A program made the translations under genes and the position numbers. From the NCBI GenBank assembly GCA_964564415.1, contig CAZMAV010000022.1:1-64000 (forward strand): a stretch of DNA of 64,000 nucleotides. Direction: 5' to 3'. The DNA comes from JALEFZ01 sp964564415 (GTDB taxonomy: Bacteria > Bacteroidota > Bacteroidia > J057). The first letter of the stretch is position 1. Each line of letters begins with the position of its first letter. The notes under the pieces are model-generated. The model worked only from the letters and a program-made list of their open reading frames with translations, was not told the origin of the DNA and ran no database searches. Positions 35,640 to 43,737 of this stretch are shown one piece after another.

Positions 35640-35990
35640 CTATTCCATCATCTTTAGGAATCCGGCAAAGAGGTAAATATTCATACATATAAAAAACAAG
35701 GAAGGCCACTTTTCCCAGGCATTATCCTTCACTTTTATCCGGGTAAAAAAGGCTACCCCCATCATGAGTGCCAAACAAATCGCTGCAGCCCCTCCCATCA
35801 AAGGCAATGTCAAGCCCAACAACAATCCTGTAGCTCCCAACAACTGTAGGTAACCCGTCATCTTTCCCTGATCCTCGCTCATTCCAAAACGCCGGAACTC
35901 CGCCTGCATCCGCCTGGAGAAAATCGAGGAAAGGCCATGAAATATAAAGGCCAAAGCATTCAAGAAAAGGAGTATGTAGAAAAGACTCAT
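35640..35990 (-). CDS. DoxX-like small membrane protein
   Basis: 116 residues with four hydrophobic helices. HGLSSIFSRRMQAEFRRFGM, then KMTGYLQLLGATGLLLGL fit the DoxX-like group (a G-x-LQxLGAxGLLLG element). DoxX-like proteins were named for a thiosulfate:quinone oxidoreductase subunit, but most are of unknown function and are often paired with redox enzymes; none is adjacent here. It lies in a minus orientation after the anti-sigma gene and is isolated. Confidence 0.8.
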   Translation of the reverse strand: MSLFYILLFLNALAFIFHGLSSIFSRRMQAEFRRFGMSEDQGKMTGYLQLLGATGLLLGLTLPLMGGAAAICLALMMGVAFFTRIKVKDNAWEKWPSLFFICMNIYLFAGFLKMME

Positions 35991-36180
35991 ACTCTAATTA
36001 ACGAGGGAGGGAATAGATAGTTTTTCTTTGATGTATACTTTCTGAAAGAATTGAAAGAAAATAGCTTCCTCAAAAAGTAGTTCTGGTATAGCCCCAAATT
36101 TTAATAACGGAAAGCTAAAAAATTGGGTAAGCCAAACTAAATCCATAGATTCAGGTTTCTCAACCAAAAATTTCTCTCCT

Positions 36181-38127
36181 ATGAAAAGGGTGCTCCTCTT
36201 TGCCGCTCTGACACTGCTCCTATTTCCAGCCTACTACGGACAATCCAATGGAGTCCTGCGATCCATGATGTCCGATGCCCTATTTCTCTACGACAATTAT
36301 TTCGATCCCGCCAGCTCGCAATTGTCTCCTGCTCAGGGAGATCCCCTGGCCTTTGTGGAGGTCATGCAGCGCAATTATCAAGGAGAACCTTTGGCCGTCC
36401 GCGACCTCATCGAGCACTATCGCGACAAAAATCCCCTTTTTGATGGAGATTTTGTCAAATGGGAAGAGGCAGACATTAGTATCAGCAAACTTTCGGCCCC
36501 ACAAAAAAGCCTGGTCCTTTCCTCTCTGCCCCGGATCGCCCCCCTGCCCTTGACCTCCTTTGCGCTGGACCTATCGGACTTCCTGGTTCAGCGGACCCGC
36601 CAAGAGCTCAACATCGCTTTTTTCTATCGCCTTTACGATTTTCTGGACAAACCCGAAAATCAGGTTGCCAGGAGCCTCTTTCCACAGACTTTTCAGGATT
36701 TAAGGCTGCTCGAAAATCAAATTTTTGACCTCCAAACCTACCTTGAAGGGCTTCAGGTGAGTTTTCAAAGGGACCTGGCAGGCCTTCCCGAACATTTGGT
36801 GGCTACCCTGCGGTTGTTGGAGTTTGAAAATCAGGAACTCAATACCCAACTCGACCTTCTCAATGCTTTTATCTCTGTGGGCGATGGAATTGTCAGGAAA
36901 AAGTTTGCGCCCGTAGAGGTCATCAACAGCCTGGCCAATTTTCCCTTTCCCCAGCAGTCCCTCGACCAACTTGGTGAGTTCATCGGGGGAGTCAAACTCC
37001 TCAATGCAATTGTCTACGACGGCTTTTGGAGCTACGAGGATACTGCTTTCCTTGATTTTGATGCTGTAAGTAGCAGGCTTGAGAATTCTGACATCCAAAA
37101 AATATTTTTGGGACTACTTTTCGAAAGGGTAAGGGAAATTGAAATTCGCCAAGGACTTGCTTTGGATGAATTGTTTAGCCAAAACCTGGAGGGCTATCTC
37201 AGCATCGGGGATCAACTCCTTCAGATCGCCTCTCGCATTGATCAGATTCAGGCGGATTACCTGCTTTGGGAGGCCCTTTCAGACCTGGAACGAAACAACC
37301 CTGCCACTTACCTGAGCTTTACCCAAAGAGCTACCCGAAATTTTAATGATCTTTTTAGCTCGACGGAAGGAATTTTAAAGGCTACTGGACTGGAAGAGGA
37401 GTTCCTGGAGGAAATTGCCCGCTGGAACGAAATTCTTTCCAGTTTTGGAGATCTGGTCGTGGATGTCAACACGGAAAACTACAGCCATGCCATCATGACG
37501 GCAGTCCGCTGGCTCAGTCCTGTCCTGGAGGACCAGTTGACGTCGCGAATACTCTTTTTTGGTTCCTTTATCGCTGCGGTGGTGGAAGCAGACAGTCCCG
37601 AGCAACTGGCTGGGCTGATCGAAACCTATGCCTTACCCCCTGGCAGTTCGGCTAAGAAAAAACACGCCGACTGGTCCCTCTCCCTCAACTCCTATGTAGG
37701 CGTATTTTTTGGTTTGGAAAAGCTGGAGACCGATACCGAACGGGCGGGTGTCTACGGCATCAATGCACCTTTGGGCCTGGCACTCAGCAAGGGCCTTCGC
37801 AGGGGAGGGGCAATCAGCCTTTACGGAAGCATCATCGACCTGGGCGGAATCGTAGCCTATCGATTCAACGATGAAAATACCGAAGACCTTCCTCAGATTA
37901 CCCTGGCCAACCTATTTGCGCCCGGGATCTATGGCGTCTATGGTTTTGGAGAAAATATACCCCTTAGCCTTGGAGGAGGCTATCAGTGGGGCCCTCAAAT
38001 ACGGGGAGTAGGCCAAGCCAATGACTTTCGGTTTGTGGAAAGCCAGGGCAGGATCAATTTTTTCCTGGGCATAGACCTCCACCTGCTCCATTTGTGGAAC
38101 AGACCTTTTGCGGTCCAGCGCCCATAA
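36181..38127 (+). CDS. Exported protein of unknown function with a beta-barrel-like C-terminus
   Basis: 648 residues. Signal MKRVLLFAALTLLLFPAYYGQ. The N-terminal ~480 residues are alpha-helical with long amphipathic helices and no cysteine. The last ~160 residues (from HADWSLSLNSYVGVFFGLE) show alternating hydrophobic strands and glycine/aromatic girdles (IYGVYGFGENIPLSLGGGYQWGPQ, NFFLGIDLHLLHLW), as in small outer-membrane barrels. No homologue recognised. Overlaps no neighbour; a terminator for the opposite gene starts right at its end. Confidence 0.7.
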   Translation: MKRVLLFAALTLLLFPAYYGQSNGVLRSMMSDALFLYDNYFDPASSQLSPAQGDPLAFVEVMQRNYQGEPLAVRDLIEHYRDKNPLFDGDFVKWEEADISISKLSAPQKSLVLSSLPRIAPLPLTSFALDLSDFLVQRTRQELNIAFFYRLYDFLDKPENQVARSLFPQTFQDLRLLENQIFDLQTYLEGLQVSFQRDLAGLPEHLVATLRLLEFENQELNTQLDLLNAFISVGDGIVRKKFAPVEVINSLANFPFPQQSLDQLGEFIGGVKLLNAIVYDGFWSYEDTAFLDFDAVSSRLENSDIQKIFLGLLFERVREIEIRQGLALDELFSQNLEGYLSIGDQLLQIASRIDQIQADYLLWEALSDLERNNPATYLSFTQRATRNFNDLFSSTEGILKATGLEEEFLEEIARWNEILSSFGDLVVDVNTENYSHAIMTAVRWLSPVLEDQLTSRILFFGSFIAAVVEADSPEQLAGLIETYALPPGSSAKKKHADWSLSLNSYVGVFFGLEKLETDTERAGVYGINAPLGLALSKGLRRGGAISLYGSIIDLGGIVAYRFNDENTEDLPQITLANLFAPGIYGVYGFGENIPLSLGGGYQWGPQIRGVGQANDFRFVESQGRINFFLGIDLHLLHLWNRPFAVQRP

Positions 38128-38160
38128 AAAAAGAAGCGGCCCCCTCTGCAGGAAACCGCT
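38126..38160 (-). terminator. Intrinsic terminator of the FAS1 gene
   Basis: On the minus strand AGCGGTTTCC and GGGGGCCGCT pair over 10 bp (three G-T pairs) around TGCAGA, followed by TTCTTTTTTT. It lies 50 bp after the FAS1 stop. Confidence 0.75.
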
Positions 38161-38209
38161 CCAAGACATTTTAGGTAGTTAAATGTCAGGGTGTTTGTTT
38201 GAGCAACAA

Positions 38210-38785
38210 TTACTTAGGAAGCACTACTGTGTCGATGACGTGGATCATTCCATTGGACTGATCTACATTGGTGATGGTTACATTGGAGTAATTTCCATTC
38301 TCATCTTTGAGGATGATATTGTCTCCATTCATCATGGCATGGAGTTCATCACCGGATACGGTGGTCAAGGTAGCTTTTCCGCCGCCTTTCTTAATGGCCT
38401 CTATGATGGCTTGGCTATCCAGGTCTCCGGCCACTACGTGGTAGGTCAGGATCTTGGTCAGCTTTTCCTTATTTTCGGGCTTGAGCAGGGTTTCTACTGT
38501 TCCGGCGGGAAGGTTTTCAAAGGCATCGTTGGTTGGTGCAAATACGGTGAAGGGTCCTTCACTCTGCAGGGTGGCTACCAGTCCGGCAGCTTTTACTGCG
38601 GCTACCAGGGTAGTGTGGTCTTTGGAATTGACGGCGTTGGTGACGATGTCCTTGGTGGGATACATCTTCTCTCCTCCTACCATCACGGTTTCATCAGTAC
38701 CGCTCATATCCTGAGCGAAAAGGCTGCCTGATAAAGTGAAAAATGCGATTGACGCGATTAGAACAATTTGCTTGAAAAATTTCAT
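38210..38785 (-). CDS. Exported FAS1 (fasciclin) domain protein
   Basis: 191 residues. Signal peptide MKFFKQIVLIASIAFFTLSG with FAQ cleavage. One FAS1 domain: TTLVAAVKAAGLVATLQSEGPFTVFAPTNDAFENLP, then KLTKILTYHVVAGDL, ending GMIHVIDTVVLPK (the two conserved FAS1 boxes FAPTNDAF and YHVV). FAS1 proteins mediate adhesion or bind small ligands at the surface. Single gene with its own terminator. Confidence 0.93.
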   Translation of the reverse strand: MKFFKQIVLIASIAFFTLSGSLFAQDMSGTDETVMVGGEKMYPTKDIVTNAVNSKDHTTLVAAVKAAGLVATLQSEGPFTVFAPTNDAFENLPAGTVETLLKPENKEKLTKILTYHVVAGDLDSQAIIEAIKKGGGKATLTTVSGDELHAMMNGDNIILKDENGNYSNVTITNVDQSNGMIHVIDTVVLPK

Positions 38786-39077
38786 TTAGTTGTTAGTTAT
38801 ATTTTACTGTTAACTGCTCTGCCTGCATACTGTTCTATCAGGCAAGCGACAAGCATACGGGGAGAGGATAAAAATTGGATTTACCCAAAGAATAATTTTT
38901 TTGAATGAGGCTCAAATTAAATTGGGGGTATACAGAAATAAATAATAATTTTAATGTTAAATATGTGAATATCAATATTTTATGCGAGAACGGCTTTTTC
39001 CAATAATTGAGATTAATGAGAAAATCTTATTTTCCCGTATTGTTTTCACAGTGGAGCATACCAAAGACAGGATATAG

Positions 39078-39992
39078 ATGATCCAGGAATCCAAACGGTC
39101 CAGAGACGCTTTACGCAGGGCAAATGCCCGGGCCATTATGTTGTTCTTGCTTTTTCTCGCCTCCATGGGCCTAAATGTCTACCAATTTTATTCTTACAAA
39201 AAATCTGAAGATCAACTGGCCCAGAAGCTCAGCACTACCACTGCTGCCATCAAGTTTCTGGAGAATGAAAATAAGTCCCTGAAAGATGCCCTTTTTAAAG
39301 CAGGTGAAGAGAAAAGTGTGGCTCGCACCCTGAGGCACAGGGGGCAGCTTTTCGACACCTATCAGGTAGATTTGAGAAAGAGTGACCTCAGGTTATACTG
39401 GACGGATGAAGAAGGGCAGGCATTTGGCAACCTGGGCAGGCTCAAGTCCTGGCTTGAAAGCAGGGGAGAAGAAATGCTTTTTGGAATGAATGCAGGCATG
39501 TATCAGGTCGACAACAGTCCTCAGGGGCTTTATGTAGAAGGTGGGCAAGAACGCAGCCCCCTTGACCTGGGCGACTCCGAGGGCTTCGAAAACTTTTACC
39601 TCAAACCCAATGGCGTCTTTTACCTCACCGATTCTACCGCCGGAATCATGGAGACCCTGGCTTACTCAGCACGTGGGATAAGCCCCCGGTTAGCGACACA
39701 GTCAGGCCCCATGCTCTTGATTAATGGCAACTTTCACCCTGCTCTCAGAGAAGCTTCCTCCAATCTGAATATCAGAAATGGCGTAGGTATAGTAAGCCCT
39801 ACCGAGGTAGTTTTTATCATTTCTCAGCAGCCGGTCAACTTTTACACCTTTGCCTCTGTATTTAAGGAGAAATTTGGCTGTAAAAATGCCCTTTACCTCG
39901 ATGGAGCCATTTCAAAAATGTACCTCCCTTCCCTCGGGAGGCAAGACCTTGGAGGTAATCTGGGGCCCTTGTTGGTGGAGACTGAATCATAA
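39078..39992 (+). CDS. Membrane-anchored phosphodiester glycosidase (DUF2233/NAGPA-like)
   Basis: 304 residues. One N-terminal anchor helix (RAIMLFLLFLASMGLNVYQF), a short coiled coil, then the NAGPA/DUF2233 domain from about residue 95. Key elements: FGMNAGMYQVDNSPQGLYVEGG, then NGVFYLTD, TQSGPMLLINGNFHP, ISQQPVNFYTFASVF, and YLDGAISKMYLPS. The known family hydrolyses phosphodiester-linked sugars (for example exposing mannose 6-phosphate in animals). First of three adjacent genes that appear to share this fold. Catalytic residues in this bacterial branch are not certain. Confidence 0.85.
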   Translation: MIQESKRSRDALRRANARAIMLFLLFLASMGLNVYQFYSYKKSEDQLAQKLSTTTAAIKFLENENKSLKDALFKAGEEKSVARTLRHRGQLFDTYQVDLRKSDLRLYWTDEEGQAFGNLGRLKSWLESRGEEMLFGMNAGMYQVDNSPQGLYVEGGQERSPLDLGDSEGFENFYLKPNGVFYLTDSTAGIMETLAYSARGISPRLATQSGPMLLINGNFHPALREASSNLNIRNGVGIVSPTEVVFIISQQPVNFYTFASVFKEKFGCKNALYLDGAISKMYLPSLGRQDLGGNLGPLLVETES

Positions 39993-40083
39993 GAGGATGG
40001 AAAAAAGCCAAGGGTATCCATACCGAAACCATAGATCCAATCGCAATTATATAGCATATTGAATTCCCATAGCCCCATTACCC

Positions 40084-41730
40084 ATGAAATTTTCCATCCT
40101 TTCCTTTTTATTGCTGGCCCTGCTGAGCATAGACCTCTGTCGGGGTCAAAGCAAGGTGATGAAAGAGTATCACCGTTCATTTAGTGGCAAGCGAATCACC
40201 CGTGATGTGTTTATCAAGCGATTTCCCTACGATAACTACCTCAATTCAGTGGAGTTTACCGATTTCAAGACCCTCCAATCCGACCGGGAGTACGTCTACC
40301 GAAATTTTGGGGAGGGAGACATATTTCTTTATTCTTTGGGGGATTACTTTATCAAGCACTATCCCGTAGGCATTGATGACCTGGAAAAGAAGATCGATAT
40401 CGGTGAGCTCTACCTTAGCGATAAGCGAAGGTCTCATGGCTTCAATCGGAGCAAAAATGAAATTTATACCATCATGGGCTACTTTATCCTGGGGAGGGCA
40501 GCCCAAACCCTGGAAGAGCAAATATCCTCAGGAAAGGTAAATGAAAAGAACTCCCAAATTCGCCAGATTATCCAGCGCCTCAAAAATAATAAGATCTTCG
40601 TGTCGATGGAGACTTCAACCCTGGACAAATTGGTACAAAACCTACAGAAGGGAAATGTAGCCTACGTTTGGGATCGAATATTGCTCAAAGTTCAGGCCTA
40701 TGTGGGGCATATTCCGGCCTACATCATCCTGGGGCTACTCATGCTGGTGGCTTACTTCTTTATCTTCAAAAAGACGAGATACTTCTCCCTGTGGCTTTTA
40801 GGGGGAGCCTTTCTCTTAGGCCTGACCTGCTTTTTGGTAAAAAAATACAGCCGCGGAAACGGCCCTGTCATAGCCTCTTCCTCACAGGCTACTCCTCTCC
40901 GTCCTCCCAAGTACTATTTGGACAACAAATATTTTTATCACAAAGAGGGGGGAAAGCACCGCATGATGGTCTTTGGCATCGAAAACGAAGAGGGCCGGGA
41001 AATCGGTCAGAGCATCTGGCTTGGCCGACCCAGAATGAAGGCCAATTATTTTGCCTACCAGAATGTCCCCCAAAAATTTCATCAGCACAGTCGAAGGCGA
41101 CAGGTGGTCATGGCAGCCACTGCGGGCTTTACCAACAGTGAAGGTCAGCCAGAAGGTTTGACCGTAGAAGCGGGAAATATTGTCAACGCCGTGATCATGC
41201 ACGACCGCCACGGGCTGGTGATCGTCGAGAGCTTTGGAGGGCTGCGTGTCATCAACCTCAAGCGAAAATCCATTCGCCTCCCCGTCTCCCGCAAGCAATC
41301 CCTCACCATCGCCAATCCCCTCCATAGCCTGGTGGCCTATTCCACCCTGCTCAACTGGTGTCGACAGCGAAGGGCTACCCTTTTTCAGACCCAACTGCTT
41401 GCCTATGGAGATCAATTGCTCATTGATCCCAGCAAGTCTCCCATTCAAGAGCGCGAGCGGAGGCTTCTGGTCGCCTTCCGGGATCGAGAAAGCAAAGACG
41501 TCTATCACGCCATTTTCAATATTCAGCAACCCCATAACCTCGCCATGATTGCAGAAGAAACCTTCATGATGGTGGGCAACCGTGGGATGAAGATCGAGTT
41601 TATCCTCAACCTCGATGTAGGATCTTATGATATTTTAAACGTATTTAATCCTGCTGGGCGCCTCTTGACCGATGTCAAGGGACCCGTCAGCCTGAACCAG
41701 GCTACCAATCTCATCGTCTGGAACAAATAA
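40084..41730 (+). CDS. Exported two-helix membrane protein with a diverged DUF2233-like C-terminus
   Basis: 548 residues. Signal MKFSILSFLLLALLSIDLCRGQ, an unrecognised helical N-terminal domain, two membrane helices (about 213-255: AYIILGLLMLVAYFFIFKKT and WLLGGAFLLGLTCFLV), then a domain that parallels the upstream protein: AATAGFTNSEGQPEGLTVEAGN, LFQTQLLAYGDQLLIDPS, RRLLVAFRDRES, and IEFILNLDVGSYD. Order and spacing match DUF2233 but the catalytic site looks eroded. The next gene is 4 bp away, so co-transcribed. Function unknown. Confidence 0.65.
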   Translation: MKFSILSFLLLALLSIDLCRGQSKVMKEYHRSFSGKRITRDVFIKRFPYDNYLNSVEFTDFKTLQSDREYVYRNFGEGDIFLYSLGDYFIKHYPVGIDDLEKKIDIGELYLSDKRRSHGFNRSKNEIYTIMGYFILGRAAQTLEEQISSGKVNEKNSQIRQIIQRLKNNKIFVSMETSTLDKLVQNLQKGNVAYVWDRILLKVQAYVGHIPAYIILGLLMLVAYFFIFKKTRYFSLWLLGGAFLLGLTCFLVKKYSRGNGPVIASSSQATPLRPPKYYLDNKYFYHKEGGKHRMMVFGIENEEGREIGQSIWLGRPRMKANYFAYQNVPQKFHQHSRRRQVVMAATAGFTNSEGQPEGLTVEAGNIVNAVIMHDRHGLVIVESFGGLRVINLKRKSIRLPVSRKQSLTIANPLHSLVAYSTLLNWCRQRRATLFQTQLLAYGDQLLIDPSKSPIQERERRLLVAFRDRESKDVYHAIFNIQQPHNLAMIAEETFMMVGNRGMKIEFILNLDVGSYDILNVFNPAGRLLTDVKGPVSLNQATNLIVWNK

Positions 41731-41734
41731 AAGA

Positions 41735-42895
41735 ATGGCGAGACGAAAAGCTTCCAATTCGGGTCTTCGAATTTTCAATAGGGTTTTGCTGGTCATGCTG
41801 GGAGTAGCCCTCCTGGTCATTTATTTTCAGAGAGGAGAAGACCTGGAACTTCCCTCTGTACAGGAAAAAAGTAGTCCACCCGGAAGCGACCTTGAGCAAT
41901 TTGTCAAAAAACTCACCCCTACCAATCCTCAAATCTGGGAAGATCACCAGGAGGCAGGCCGTTCCTTGAGCCAAAACCGGGCCTTGGAAAATTTAAGTGG
42001 GGCTGAGGTAAAAAATTGGGACCTGAAAAAACTTCCCTCCGATTATCGCCCATTTTTTGAGGACTATCTTCCTCAATACCTGAACAAGCCTTCAGATAGC
42101 TTCCTCACTTTTTCTCATCCAGATATTCTGCTTTCTATGTCCCCGGATAGGTCTTACAGGGCTTTTGCATTCTTCAACAAGGAAAAATGGCCGGTCCAGC
42201 GCTTACCTTCTAGGCTTCCCGAGTCATTTGCCGAGGATCGCTTTATTTTTACGGGAACCTATACCTCTCCATTGGGGATGCCGGCAGGACTGGCCATAGG
42301 AAGGGAAGGGGTGATCAATCCATTTTTACAATCCTGGGAAGGACTGATTCTGATTCAGAATGGGAAAATATATCTGACCAGCCTGTTTGACCTTCACCTG
42401 GGCAACCGTTCTCTCAATGTTGTAGAGAATTTTAAGGATTACCAGGACTTTGTCCGTCACGTAGAGGCTCAGGGAGGGGCCGTGCTACAATCGCACCTGC
42501 TGGTTTATCAGGGCAGGTCGGCCTTGAGAGCTGAGAGTAATAAAAGGAAGATGCGGAGAAGGGTTATTTTCCAGACGGGGGATGGGGGGCTCCATCTTTT
42601 TGACAGTCGTGATAGAAGGCTGAGCTTCGAAGAGGTAGCAGGTGAATTGATCGACAACTTTAAGGCTGAAATCGCTATCAATTTGGACATGGGAGGCTTC
42701 AATTATTTTCAGCATCACAAAAAAAGCGGAGAGGTGGAGGACCTGAGCGAATTGCATCAGGGCGTCCACCTCTCCAATGTATTGGTTATTGATTGCTGCT
42801 ATGATCAGTCCCTGGGTTCGAAGTCGTACCAGACCTCTCCGCTGGAGGGATTGAAGCTGATGTTGGCTGTTCCCTTTGGACTGCTGACAATGTAA
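41735..42895 (+). CDS. Membrane-anchored protein with a diverged DUF2233-like domain
   Basis: 386 residues. N-terminal anchor helix (RVLLVMLGVALLVIYFQ), a linker, then TGTYTSPLGMPAGLAIGREG, LQSHLLVYQGRSALR, RRRVIFQTGDGGLHLF and AIALNLDMGGFNYFQ-type order (actual text EIAINLDMGGFNYF), mirroring the second gene. Together with 39078 and 40084 it forms a three-gene tandem set. Its last 91 bases overlap, tail to tail, the convergent 42805 gene; a natural end near VLVI at about 42790 would remove the overlap, so the extension may reflect a late indel. Confidence 0.65.
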   Translation: MARRKASNSGLRIFNRVLLVMLGVALLVIYFQRGEDLELPSVQEKSSPPGSDLEQFVKKLTPTNPQIWEDHQEAGRSLSQNRALENLSGAEVKNWDLKKLPSDYRPFFEDYLPQYLNKPSDSFLTFSHPDILLSMSPDRSYRAFAFFNKEKWPVQRLPSRLPESFAEDRFIFTGTYTSPLGMPAGLAIGREGVINPFLQSWEGLILIQNGKIYLTSLFDLHLGNRSLNVVENFKDYQDFVRHVEAQGGAVLQSHLLVYQGRSALRAESNKRKMRRRVIFQTGDGGLHLFDSRDRRLSFEEVAGELIDNFKAEIAINLDMGGFNYFQHHKKSGEVEDLSELHQGVHLSNVLVIDCCYDQSLGSKSYQTSPLEGLKLMLAVPFGLLTM

Positions 42896-43489
42896 TTGCC
42901 TTTGATGGCCAACTTTTCTTCTCCCAGTTGTGCCTGGGCTACCCCATCGATATAGGTAAAGACAATTCCATTGTTAAAACTCAGGATGAGGTTGAGCTTT
43001 CCTGGGTCCAAGGTGGAGGGGAATACCTGTTTTTTGGCCTGTACCTTTCCAATGTAGGCACCTGTCTCACTCAGAAGGGGAGTTTCCTCCTCCTCTTCCT
43101 TCGTTGAAGGGATATTTTCCTCAGGTGTTTTTGATAGAAGGCCGGATTCATCGAGGGCTTCTTTGGAGGTAAATATGCGTATGAGTTCCTGCTTGGAGGG
43201 AAACTGATCTGCACCTTCCCGGTAGGAGAGAAAAACCAAGAGCTGGCCATTGCTCTGATAGCGGTAACTTTCCTGTTCATCTTCGGTGGAAGCGATGACC
43301 TCTCCAGCGTCATTTTTTAATTGAAAACGACTGCCTTTGGGATATAAGGACGCTGTTGTCCTCTTGATCGGCTTTTTGTTTGACAATAACCAGGTTTCCC
43401 TTTTAAACCAGGGGCTGTGCGAAAGAAGTGAGAAAGAATGCCTGGAGGATGATGAATAAAACTAATGGATACCTGTGCTTACGTTTCAT
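42805..43489 (-). CDS. Exported protein of unknown function, frameshifted at a homopolymer
   Basis: An ATG at 43489 begins MKRKHRYPLVLFIILQ and FFLTSFAQ, an excellent signal peptide, but this frame stops after PLV. Removing one base from the 4-G run at 43411-43414 (CCCC on the coding strand) continues smoothly into WFKRETWLLSNKKP and the long open frame to 42805. Mature protein about 200 residues, beta-rich, with a Glu-rich segment (STKEEEEETPLLSE). No family recognised. I prefer one exported gene with a single-base error over a TTG start at 43386. Convergent overlap with the previous gene at its 3' end. Confidence 0.6.
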
Positions 43490-43737
43490 TTTGTCTGATT
43501 GATTTGTTTGATACAATAGCAAAGGTGTAAAAGAGCGTCTTGCCCATGAAGTGAGATTCTATGAGGCGCAGCATGAATCGATCAATATGTGATCTGACCT
43601 TCGTCTGTCTTATCTGCGATCCGTCGAAAAGTCTGACAGAGACCAAACAAAAAAGGTGGCCTCAATCTGAGACCACCTTCTTTATGATAGCTTATTCAAG
43701 CTCTGTAATTCTGAAAGGGTATTTCTGGCCCTATTTA
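43490..43737. other. Intergenic region containing a terminator only
   Basis: About 250 bp between two minus-strand genes. Apart from the terminator at 43648-43680 I see no gene or repeat. Confidence 0.5.
43648..43680 (-). terminator. Intrinsic terminator after the outer-membrane receptor gene
   Basis: AAGGTGG and CTCA pair with TGAG and CCACCTT (11 bp, one mismatch), flanked by A-run and T-run, so functional in both directions. It lies about 60 bp after the receptor stop. Confidence 0.8.
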
